DNA of 64,000 nt from Lotus japonicus (lineage: Eukaryota; Streptophyta; Magnoliopsida; Fabales; Fabaceae). Position 1 is the stretch's first letter. Every line of letters starts with the position of its first letter. Shown here piece after piece: positions 26,191 through 36,814 of the stretch. Both the position numbers and the translations under genes were made by a program. Under the pieces are notes generated by a model, which was not told the origin of the DNA, did not search any database, and saw only the letters and a program-made list of their open reading frames with translations. Where the stretch lies: the NCBI RefSeq assembly GCF_012489685.1, contig NC_080043.1, positions 15,308,223 to 15,372,222 on the forward strand, read 5' to 3'.

Positions 26191-29100
26191 CACCCCCGCA
26201 GTCGAAGCGGGAGGTTCACGGACGTTGAGACTGGTCCGAAAATCATCAAAAAGAACCCAAGGGAGGCCTTTGGTGAAGATATCAGCTATTTGATGGCGGG
26301 AAGGGACATGAAGAACTCGAGCCTGGCCGCGTGCTACCTTTTCCCGAACAAAGTGGATATCCATCTCAATATGTTTGGTACGCTGATGTTGCACAGGATT
26401 TCCAGATAGATAAATAGTACTAACATTATCACAGTACACCAAAGTAGCCTGAGGGAGAGGAAAGTGAAGCTCCAACAGTAGATTGCGGAGCCAACAAGAT
26501 TCAGAGACAATATTAGCAACACCTCGATACTCAGCCTCGGCACTGGAACGAGAGAGAGTAGGCTGGCGCTTGGAAGACCAGGAAATGAGGTTGTCACCAA
26601 GAAAGACACAATAACCAGATGTGGAGCGTCTGGTGTCAGGACATCCACCCCAATCAGCATCAATATACGAAATAAGTTTCGCAATAGGGGTCGGATATAG
26701 GTGCAAGCCAAAATGCAAGGTACCCTGTACATAGCGCAAAATGCGCTTTAGCGCCAGCATATGCTCAGTGGAAGGAGCATGCATGTGAAGACAAACCTGC
26801 TGAACAGCATAAGAAATGTTAGGGCGAGTGAAAGTGAGATATTGGAGAGCACCTGCAAGACTACGGTACATAGTAGGATCCTCATATGGAGTGCCGGAGG
26901 ATGTACTGAGCTTCTGCTTGGTGTCAACCGGAGTAGCAGAAGGGTTGCACGAAGTCATGCCGGCACGTGCAATAATATCACGAGCATAGGTGTTCTGACT
27001 GAGGAATAAGCCACCTGCATGTCTGGTCACGACTATCCCGAGAAAATAGCTCAAAGGGCCAAGATCCTTCATTGCAAATTCAGAGGCAAGGAGTGCCATG
27101 ATGGATTTGCGAAGGTCATCGGATGAGGTGGTGAGAATGATGTCATCAACATAAATGAGGATGTATGCCATGTCAGAGCCACGCCGGTAGATGAAAAGTG
27201 AGTGATCTGAAGCACTATGCTGGAACCCAATGGTAGAGACATAGTCTGCAAAGCGCTGGTACCAAGCACGAGGCGCCCGCTTCAGACCATATAGAGATTT
27301 CCTCAGTCGACAAACATGATCAGGATGAATAGGATCACGGAAACCCAACGGCTGGTGCATGTAGACAGTCTCGTGCAAATCACCATGGAGGAATGCATTC
27401 TGAACATCCAAATGATGAATGGGCCAAGATTTGGAGAGCGCAATGGTGAGAACTGTGCGAATAGTTGCTGGTTTCACCACAGGACTGAACGTCTCATCAC
27501 GATCTACCCCGGCAATTTGAGACCTGCCATCACCTACAAGACGAGCTTTGTAACGCTCAAAACAACCATTAGATTTCTTTTTATGCCTAAAAATCCACAT
27601 GCAGCGAATAATATTAACATCACAAGGCCGGGGAACCAAATCCCACGTATTATTGCTAATTAGAGCATTAAATTCATACTGCATTGCGGATTTCCAATTA
27701 GGGTCGAATAAGGCAAGCTTAGGGTTTTTGGGCAAGGGGGAGATGGTCGGATCATCAATGGAAACTGAAAGATTGAAGAGCTTTCGAGGTTTGTAAATGC
27801 CTGTCATGCTACGTGTGGCCATGGTCCTAGTAGGAGGAGCGGGTTGGACCGGTGGTGGTGGCTGAGAGGTATCGGGATGATCCGAAGGCGGAGATAGAGA
27901 GTGGGAGGTTGTAGAGGTCGAAGAACCAATCAAAGGAGGATGCAGATTGGTTGGTGGTATGGCCTGGGGGTCAGGGGTAGGAGATGGAGTGGTCCATTGA
28001 TGAATAATGGAGGGATGTGGATCATCAGTGAAGCAGTCATAGGCCAAGGTGGATAAGGGAGGCATGCGTTTGAAGGGAAACTGTGTTTCATCAAAAAGGA
28101 CATGCCGAGAGATAATAACTTTTCTATGCGACAAATCAAAACACTTATAACCTCTGTGATTAAGGGGATACCCTAAGAAGACACACGGAGTCGAGCGCGA
28201 TTGAAGTTTGTTAATACTAGCGGATGGATGCAAGGGATAACAAAGACAACCGAAGACGCGAAGGTGTGTGTAGGTAGGATCACGATGATACAGAAGTTGA
28301 GTGGGAGATTGATTTGACAACGCTTTCCGGGGAAGGATATTAAGGAGATAAGTGGCCATTTGAAGTGCATGATGCCAAAAGGAGGGAGGAACAGATGAAT
28401 GCGCGAGAAGAGTGCGAATCATGTTGTTAATAGTGCGTATTTTGCGTTCCGCTTTGCCATTTTGAGAAGAAGTGTGAGGGCAAGAGAAACGGAAAATAAG
28501 ACCATTAGCAGCACAATAGCGATGGAACAACGCATTATCATATTCACGCCCATTATCACATTGAAAACATTTAACTTTTTGCGAAAACTGTGTTTGAATT
28601 TGATTAGTGAGAGAGGTGAACATTTCGAAAACTTGAGATTTGTTACCTAAGGGAAACGTCCACAGAAAATCAGAGTAATCATCCAGAAATAAAACATAAT
28701 AACGATGGCCAAAGGAACTTAAGACAGGTGATGTCCAAAGATCACTATGTAAAATATCAAAAGGCATCAAAGTAGCATTTGTGGATGAAACAAAAGGCAA
28801 CTTAACATATTTGCCAAAAACACAAGACTCACAAATAGTTTTAGAAGTCAAATGTTCACATGCAATGAACTTATTTCTATGAAGAGACTGTAAAGCAGAA
28901 GCACTAGGATGACCAAGACGATCGTGCCAGACACCGGAAGCAAGACCAGCAAAATGAGTGGGACTGGTGACAGGATAAAGATCGCCGACACTATGACATC
29001 TCAGAAGAGGGATCCCCGTCTTGAAATCAGCGACCGAGAAGCCAAAAGGATCAAAGGAAACAGAAACGTTATTGTCAGTAGTGAGTTGTCGCCCAGAAAT

Positions 29101-30469
29101 TAAATTTTTAATAATATTAGGTGTGTGCAAGACATGGGTAAGGTGAAGAGATTTGTGGTGGTTTGAGGTGGGTATGGTTGTGTGACCGGAGCCCTCAATT
29201 GGAATACCCTGACCACTACCAACAATCAGTTTCTGATTTAAATGACTCAAATTAGAATAAGACGAGAGATTACCTTGTGATGCCGCTGAGTGAGACGATG
29301 CGCCAGTATCCATGTACCAAGTGCTGTCGGGAGGAGTGAGAGTCATGGTGTGCATGGCAGCCGCAATGTCAGTGGGTGCTGGGGAAGCACTAGCAGTGTA
29401 CGCTTGAGGACGAGCACCGAGGATGCCAGGCTGGCGCGCAGGACCGGTGGGGCGAGTCCACTGAGAGGTGGGATAAGGACATGGCGGCATAGCCCAAGGA
29501 GGAGGAGCCCAACTCCATGGATTCCAAGATGGAAACTGAGGTGGCTGCCATGGTGGGGTGAGAGCTGCAACAGAGGAGCCAGATGAGCCATTGGACCGGG
29601 ATCCCCCACGCTGATCACGTCCACTAGAGCGACCCTGATTGCCGCGATTGCGACCAGATCCAGAACGATTTTTCGAGCGACTAGGCCCAAAACGGTTGGA
29701 GCGCGGCTGGGAGGAGTCATCAGAGTCCCTCGGGGATGAAGTATGCATAGCAGTGTGAGTGGCAGGGCTCTGCATTTTCGCCAGACCAGCCTCCTCAAGA
29801 GTGAGCATGGAGCGAGCATGAGAGAATGTGGGCAAAGGGTTGCTCTGACGAATCAGTGTGGCAACACCGCGAAAGGGCTCAGTCAAACCAGAAACCAACT
29901 GGAGAACCAAGCGATGATTGGTGACAGGAGCACCAACATTCCTCAACTGATCAGATAGGTGTTTCAGGCGCTGACAATAGGCAGAAACATTCGAAAAATC
30001 ATCCATGCGAGTAGAGGAGAAATCCTGCTCAAGAGCGACAGCACGGGAGTTCTGATTATCCTCAAAAATAGAAGCCAAGCGGTTCCATGTTTCCATAGCA
30101 ATGGAGCCCTTCTCCATGATTGTAGCAAGGAGATCAAAGGAAATGGTGGAGTAGATCCACTGAGGACAGTAGAGTCAAGAGTTTGCCACTGTTCATGAGT
30201 CGAATCAGTCAAGGCAGGACGGTCCTTCCCAGGTTGGGGAATGATGTGGTGAATAACCCGGGTGGCCCTAGCATGGGTCGCAAACAATTCAAAAACAATT
30301 CAACCCACATAGCATAATGGTCCTTTTCTAACTCCAGGATAAAAGGGATGCTATTTTTTATATTAGTGACAGCAAGAGCAGGATGGAACTCCGGTTTGCC
30401 TGAGGGGGGAGTTGGGGCAGCAGCCACGGAAGCCGGGGGAGTCGCAGGATCCGATCCAGTGGAAGACAT
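26188..30469 (-). pseudogene. Copia gag-pol polyprotein gene; pol intact, gag N-terminus frameshifted
   Basis: From 30117 to 26188 a frame of 1309 residues is open. In order it carries a gag part rich in Arg-Gly ([20 protein letters not shown]) and Trp/Pro, aspartic protease ([10 protein letters not shown]), the zinc-binding N-terminus and DDE core of integrase ([22 protein letters not shown]), reverse transcriptase (YVDD) and RNase H ([17 protein letters not shown]). The natural gag start is probably the ATG at 30469, giving MSSTGSDPATPP. Two breaks separate it from the long frame: an 11-bp duplication at about 30283-30304 and a 1-bp change near 30161-30165. No CCHC zinc knuckle is visible in gag. 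The pol enzymes look intact but gag would not be made as one chain. Confidence 0.85.
26191..26200 (-). other. Polypurine tract of the copia element
   Basis: Read on the minus strand, GCGGGGGTG directly precedes the 3' LTR start TGATAG. The tract is also translated as the last codons of pol. Confidence 0.6.
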
Positions 30470-31022
30470 GGCTGCAAAACTTGAAAAAACAATTAAAGAA
30501 GAGGAAAAACCGAGTGAACCGGAAGGAAATAACCGGTCTGGGTGAACCAATGAGTGCTTGCTGGACCGTGAAGATGTATCCCGCGTGACTGGTCTGTGAC
30601 GGGTTTGAAAACTTGGCAGGAGGGAAGACCCGAATGAGGGAGAAACGGGTCTGGCTTGGTTGAGCGGCTCCTGGCGATGTGGGCGGTGGCCAGAGGAGGA
30701 GGCGACAGCGCTGGGGCGGGCTGGAAGGCAGAGACGCACCTGTGTAAAGAGAAGATGAGCGGCTGGTCCAAAACAGAGGCGAGCACAGACGGTGGTGCAA
30801 GGCTGCTGTGGTGGCACACGCTGGTTGAGGAGAACGAGCGTGGGAGATGGAAAGCAGCGTAGAGGCAGCGCACAGTAACGGCGCGGCACGGCACGGCGCG
30901 GCGTGGAGCGGTTTAAAAAGAAAAGGAAGCACGGGTGTGCTTGGCCGGCAGCGGTATGACCCAAGGAAGGAAGAGGGAGGCCGGCAGGGAAGAAGAGAAG
31001 CGGAAGCAGTATGGATCAGATA

Positions 31023-31035
31023 GGTCGTGATACCA
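31023..31035 (-). other. Primer-binding site of the copia element
   Basis: Minus-strand TGGTATCACGACC directly abuts the 5' LTR. The first eight bases match the usual initiator-Met primer site TGGTATCAGAGC; the rest diverges. Confidence 0.7.
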
Positions 31036-31195
31036 TGTAAGAGAGTTGTATGATTTGAATGGGTGTCATTCTCATTGATAGTAATAGGGTATAAATACAA
31101 AACTGAATGTACAAAAGTCAAACTATTTCCTATTATGTCTAACTTAATTACAGAAATACAATTAATATAATTGAAGACTAAATCATATTCTATCA
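31036..31195 (-). repeat. 5' LTR of the copia element
   Basis: 160-bp partner of the LTR at 26031-26190. GTTTT follows at 31196-31200 and matches the bases before 26031. Confidence 0.92.
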
Positions 31196-31321
31196 GTTTT
31201 CACTATTGAGAACTTTTGATCTCAAGTTGTGTGATCAATGATGTCATTTTTCTTTCCAAAAAATAAAATGCTCAGCCCTAGTAACTAGTGTTAACAAAAC
31301 TGAATGTATTATAATAAAAAT

Positions 31322-31343
31322 TATATATATATATATATATATA
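31322..31343. repeat. AT microsatellite
   Basis: A run of alternating A and T in intron 11 of the GH1 pseudogene, close to exon 11. A similar run is at 35129-35165. Confidence 0.9.
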
Positions 31344-33317
31344 TTGACCAAAAAATAAAAATAAATAATATAAGTCTAGTTAACACACTGAGAGCCTATT
31401 TATAAGCTCAAACACCAGTTTGAACTTTGAAGTGATAATACAAAATTTCCTTATCAAAAAAATATCCCTTAAAGCAAACCACGGTGAAAAATGCTTCAGA
31501 TCGCTGATGACATCAATTTATCATGGAACGACAAACAAGAACTATAGAGAATTAAAATCAATTTCTGCCTACTTAGTTAATTAATATTGGAAATTTCATG
31601 CAAGGATTATTGAAAAATAACTGCCTCTCTATTAACTAACTAATAAAATAAAATAAAAAGGTATTTACCATTTTCTGTAATATATATTTGTGGATTCATG
31701 TATCCATCCTTTATGTGTTTCAGGAGTCGATGAATTCCCTCCGGATATATGTAGAGCCAGTTCAAAGAAGTCTGCACAATGGTAAAATTTTGCTTCATGA
31801 GTTTTACTAGAAAGGCAACAAGGATTTCCACTTGTTGCATGTTTTAATGAACTAACATTGCTTCCTTTTTATTTTGTTCCAGAACATTGCTTTACACTGT
31901 ACTAGATATTATACTAGTTGTTCAATGGGTTTGTTTATATTTTATGAAAAAAATTTGCATAGACAGATAGTGTAAAGAGATTTTACACAACTAATCAACC
32001 AGAATTCAAAGATATGAGAGAAAGTGGTCTTGTATTCAATTTCATTGATTGATATGACATCTTTATAATAAGACAATTACAAATAATTTTTTTTTATAAA
32101 GTTTGAATATTTAATAATTTGATTTAGTTCTCCATAGGTTTCTTTTAAAGTTTTTCAACTGAGATGATAGCTTAATATAAGTTTACTATAATTATTTCTG
32201 AATTTAATTTTAGATCATGTAAGAATGGGGATATAAGTTAGACAAGTTAGATCCTGTAAGAATGAGGATATAAGTTCAAACTCCGAAAAAGTCATTTGTT
32301 GTGACTTGTGAGAGATTAATCCAAATTCCTAAACGAGATCAGTCTTTTCTCTCTCAAAAAAGGGGTTGCGAACACCGGACAAGGATCCTCTCACATATGG
32401 AAACTTTCACTTCACATGTTCCCTCATGTTGACATTGTGTCTATCTCCCTTCTAATATGTATTAAATCGATGACTCTTTGGCTGTTTATGAAGAGCTATA
32501 CACACAATGTTTCACTTGACATTGTCATATGATATGAAAGGATCCTAATGAGGACAAGACAACCTGGTCATAAAAAACTAACATGGCGTGGGAAAAAAAA
32601 CTAGACTGGAAACAAAACAAAAAATGAAGGAGAAGTATACAGAATACACAGAGAGAAAAGATCATACCGGTGGGCCAATAGGTTTAAAATTCCTGAACGC
32701 TGTGATCAAGAGAAAATTATTAGCATGTATTGTCATAAGTTCATTGTAAAAATGTAATAGAAAAACATTGATCATGGCTGATTTTACAAGAGTTTTCTAT
32801 AATACTTACGACTGAGATGGGCTTGCATATCTGTGTAATATGTCTTGTTGATGCTGGTAGGTGCAGCACTTTCAGCATAATATGAGGTGTAATAATTCAC
32901 ACCAATAAAATCATAAGAACCTTTGAGATTTTGAGACTGCTCTTTTGTGAATTTGGGGAGTCTGTCACGCACGGAAGATCTCATACTCTGGGGATAGTCA
33001 CTATAAGTGATGGGATGAGCAAACCTGCAAAACTGAATTTGTTCAATCACAAATGTCTACATAATAAAGCTTCTTAGATAAGCATGTAGATTAGAGTTCA
33101 ATGCTCTAATTCCTGGCTTTTTGTCATCATCTAAACACATACCATCCAAAGAAAAAATCTAGACCTCGACTTGCAGCCTCCCGATCGTGAACATTGTTTG
33201 ATTTTGGTTCCAAGTATTGAGTCACTAAGGTGATTCCAATTTTTCCTTTTTGACGACCCTAGGTACCAACCATAAATTTCATCAAGTGTATGACAAAATA
33301 GAGAATGATGTAAGAAT

Positions 33318-33860
33318 ACTCTCTTCTAACGTGTATTTTTCAATACAATTCTATTGTCATGAAATTTGTATTAAAATTCGGATTACGTCTAACTCTACCA
33401 CAGAAGGAGGATCGCTTTACCCTACATAGAGCTTTATCTAGTCATATCTCTACTCGATGTGGGATCACACTCCCTCCCACCTTAGGGTTGGATATCTAGA
33501 GTTTGAAATTTGCTGGACTTGACATCTGCAAGTAAGCGGCTCAATAAAAGGATTTAGAATAGACTATAATACCACCCTAGGAATACACTCTTCTAAGTCC
33601 TAACAAGTGTACTTTTTAGTTTTTAATACACTTTTATTGTTGATGAAATTTGCAACTTCTTAAAATTCAGATTACGTCTAACTGTACACAAAAGGAGGAT
33701 CGCTCCTATATTGAGCTTTATATCTCTACTCAATGTGGGATCACATTCCCTAACACTTAGAGTTGGATATGTGGAGTGTGAAGTTTGGAGGACTTGATAT
33801 CTACAAGTGGCTCAATAAACGGATTTAGAATAGACTATACAACCACCTTAAAATTCGGGT
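33318..33860. repeat. Two-copy direct repeat in intron 7 of the GH1 pseudogene
   Basis: Two diverged copies of about 260 bp (roughly 33318-33590 and 33598-33860) share AATTC(A/G)GATTACGTCTAAC, GGAGGATCGCT, ATCTCTACTC(A/G)ATGTGGGATCACA, GGTTGGATAT and GGATTTAGAATAGACTATA. No coding content. The phrase around ATGTGGGATCACA is common in plant LTR or TRIM-like repeats, but no boundaries were found. Confidence 0.7.
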
Positions 33861-34053
33861 TAAGCCTACTCAACCCCAAAAAATTAAAAATAAGGATACA
33901 ATTCACTGAAAACAAAAAAAAAAATAGAAACAAACATATTATATATTTCCCCCCTCTGTTTTGGTGATGTATATAGATAGATGTACCAAATGTTTATTAA
34001 ACCAACCTGATACATGTTCTTATACAACTTGGATGTGTCGGCATGGGCAAGAA

Positions 34054-34075
34054 TCAAATTGTGACCAACAATGCA
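34054..34075 (-). other. Frameshift and premature stop in GH1 copy A
   Basis: On the plus strand copy A reads AACAATGCAGGCTC where copy B (about 62735) reads AACAATGTAAGGCTC, one base longer. The shift turns the following Ile-Val-His/Asn-Leu region into a frame ending in TGA at 34056-34054. The rest of exon 7 and all later exons stay in phase with one another. Confidence 0.8.
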
Positions 34076-34379
34076 GGCTCGGTGGCGGAGTCACCGGCGG
34101 TGCAATTTCCAACATACATAGAACATCTACCAGGTGCAAAGGTGCCACCATGGTAACCATTGATAGCGTACGAAAATGGTTCATTCAGTGTGACCCAATG
34201 CTTCACCCGGTCGCCAAAAGTCTTGAAGCAAAAGTCAGCATAGCCATGAAAATCTGCCCTATCTTTTCCAATAATTTAATAAAAATAAAAACACTTAGTT
34301 ATATGCTACTTAATTAGGAAAGGGAGTTATTGGGAAATTGATGCATAATTAACAATTTGCAATTCAGTGTTATTACTTA

Positions 34380-34532
<153 letters not shown>

Positions 34533-35129
34533 TCAAACCAGTAACAGATGTTAATTACCATTTGATAGGACCTCATTAATGAGATCGTTGTAGAATTTAA
34601 CCCCCAAGTTATTGACTGCCCCCTTGCCCTCTGCAGGTGCATAATGGCATGGTTAAAAACCATTTAACACTGTTAACACATTATGTAAAATGTCTGGGAT
34701 TTTTCTCTTTGGGCACAAATTATGTAGAATTGAATTTGAAAGGGAATGTCAATCAATACTAGAATGGATTATAATACTTGGGAATATTCTGGACCATGAG
34801 ATGGAGAATCTGAATGAATCCAGCCCCATTTCTTTTACCAGCTTTATGTCACTCTGCCAAAATAGTATACGCAGTATATTTATCAAAATTAGTGCATACA
34901 TATGTATGACTATATAATAGGGGATGTATCTTATGAGAAACATATTTTTATACGAAAATGGTAGGAAAAAATCATGACTGCTTGATCTAAACATGAATGG
35001 TCATGATTAAAAGATAATTAATGGTTACATGACCACTTAAAAATGTCAAAAGAAGTCGCATGACTTAATGTTTTGATCTTGACCATTCACTATTAGATCT
35101 AACAGTCATAATTTATTCCTACCATTCTC

Positions 35130-35165
<36 letters not shown>

Positions 35166-36119
35166 TGTGTTATAGTATAACAGAAACTAAGTAGTGTACC
35201 TTATATTGATGATAAAAATCAGCTGCTACATCACCGTTGCTATGATCCCAAATCTTTCCTGTTCATTCCAATGAGGAATAGGGGAAAAAACACAAAGATT
35301 AAACTCTTGTTAATAGTTAGGACTGCAAAGATTGTGTCATAAAAAGTACTGAGAGACATAAAGAGTTACCCGGGTGCTGTTTAGTGTAAGTGTCCCATAT
35401 ACTTGGTCCTCTCCCATCTATACTTGCAGCTCCTTTTGCCTGAATAATTAACCAAACAACAGGAATGGGAGGTGCATGGTTTATGCTTATAACTTTGTAT
35501 TAAAAAACACAGACAGTGACCACAAATTTAAACAGTTTGTGATTAACTTAAGATATCTTAATTCTTAAGCCAATAAAAAAGAAGCAAAGGAAGTTGCAAA
35601 TGGAAATCATTATTGTTATGTGGTGATGAACAAGAACCTGGTAAGCTGAAGAACCTATTCCAAATACAAAATCAGAGGGGAAAAGGCTCCTATTAAATGC
35701 AGCAGCGTTGCCACCTCGTTGCACGACACTTAGAGATACACTTTTAGTGCCACCAGCAACAAGGGTAACCAGAGATAAAATACAGAGGAGAAAAAATCCT
35801 TGAGATCTCATGACTGCATTTGATATCGAAAGATCCAGTGGTGCAATGTTTTTAAGTATGGAGAATTGGAGTTTTTGCATGTTAATTCCTTTAGATCTGT
35901 TTTATTCAATGTGATATTATGTTTGGATAAAGCTTCCTGCATACCAACGTAATGGAAGCGGGAAAAATGTGTGTAGGGGGGTGCAAGAAACATAACAGAA
36001 TTTTGCCAAGAGCAAGACATGTGGCAATTGATCCTAATAATAAGGCAAAGGAAGCTCGTAAGGGCTAGTTATTTTGTGGAGAAGGAAACATGGAAACAAA
36101 AGGTAATTGAGAAAAATTA

Positions 36120-36131
36120 GTGATATATAGG
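36120..36131 (-). promoter_or_regulatory. Possible TATA box of GH1 copy A
   Basis: On the minus strand CTATATATC lies about 310 bases upstream of the ATG at 35811, with CCAAT on the plus strand just beyond. It is the best TATA-like run close to this start but is not decisive in AT-rich DNA. Confidence 0.25.
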
Positions 36132-36299
36132 GAGCCAATAGAGCCAGAAATGGTTTTAAAGATTTTTGTGATCTCTAATTGTCTGTCTTGTACTCTTCTC
36201 TTTTGATCAGACTAAGTTGTGAAATTAGGAATTTCCATTTATGATCTTATTTCAGGTTTAATAAATAAAATGCTGCCTATGTTGTTATATTTCTTTTTT

Positions 36300-36732
36300 T
36301 TCCTTTATATAGAAGTCGAGGGACTAATTTTGCTCAAAAAATTATTGGGAGTCCAAACTGCAAAATCACACTCGCATCAATTATATTAGAGACCAAAAGT
36401 GCAATTAAGCATATGTGACTCACTAGACTAACAATGTAAAAGAGGTTACCAATATATATAGGGAGGGTTTTAACAAGTTGGAGTTCCTATTTTCCCAATC
36501 ACAGTTGCGAGAATGTCATGCACATGAACATGTGCTGCAAAGCTTCTACATAGAGTGATTAGTATTTTACGGTATTATGATTGTTGTTCAGCATGACAAT
36601 AGAAATGACACGAAGGTTTTTTGTTTAATATTTCTGGACCTTGATTTAAGCTTTCTCATGGAACAAAATTTAGAATGCAAAATCAAAAAAATAAAAAGTA
36701 TTAACTAAAAAAGCTAGAAGACCGGCACTAAC
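36300..36732. other. Spacer upstream of GH1 copy A
   Basis: Mixed AT-rich sequence without a gene. Confidence 0.4.
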
Positions 36733-36814
36733 CTGTAAAGGAGATATGACTGGGATGCACAATGCCTCAAGAGCTCTCTTAGCACCATCTAAAGGAAACT
36801 CAGTAACAACCGTA
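36733..36814 (-). pseudogene. Orphan exon, possibly from an importin-beta/transportin-3 (MOS14-like) gene
   Basis: On the minus strand an ATGCAG acceptor precedes 82 bases that read one base plus 27 codons, ending PLQ before a GTTAGTG donor. The text GAKRALEALCIPVISPLQ looks like the HEAT-repeat region of plant transportin-3/MOS14, a nuclear import receptor for SR splicing proteins. That match is from memory and unchecked. Splice signals and open frame agree, but no neighbouring exon of the same protein could be placed on either side. It is probably a stranded gene fragment carried or left by rearrangement. Confidence 0.4.

Larger units (their letters stand above)
26031..31195 (-). mobile_element. 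Ty1/copia LTR retrotransposon, nearly complete, young
   Basis: The element is 5165 bp, bounded by two 160-bp direct repeats (26031-26190 and 31036-31195) and flanked by GTTTT on both sides (26026-26030, 31196-31200). Read on the minus strand, the LTR begins TGATAG and ends CTCTTACA. The two LTRs differ at two positions. The primer site TGGTATCACGACC abuts the 5' LTR and a G-rich tract precedes the 3' LTR. One long gag-pol frame fills the interior, with protease, integrase, reverse transcriptase and RNase H in copia order. It lies in intron 11 of the GH1 pseudogene, in the same orientation as that gene. Confidence 0.93.

Noticed and set aside
29343..29819. 158-residue minus-strand frame and several plus-strand frames over the copia element
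   Set aside because: They overlap the long gag-pol frame in other phases and have no recognisable protein features.
31640..31840. 66-residue frame treated as a separate small gene
   Set aside because: Its core is exon 11 of GH1 copy A; the rest is intron read-through.
35129..35165. TA-rich alternating run that could look like an array
   Set aside because: A simple AT microsatellite in an intron; no spacer-repeat structure.
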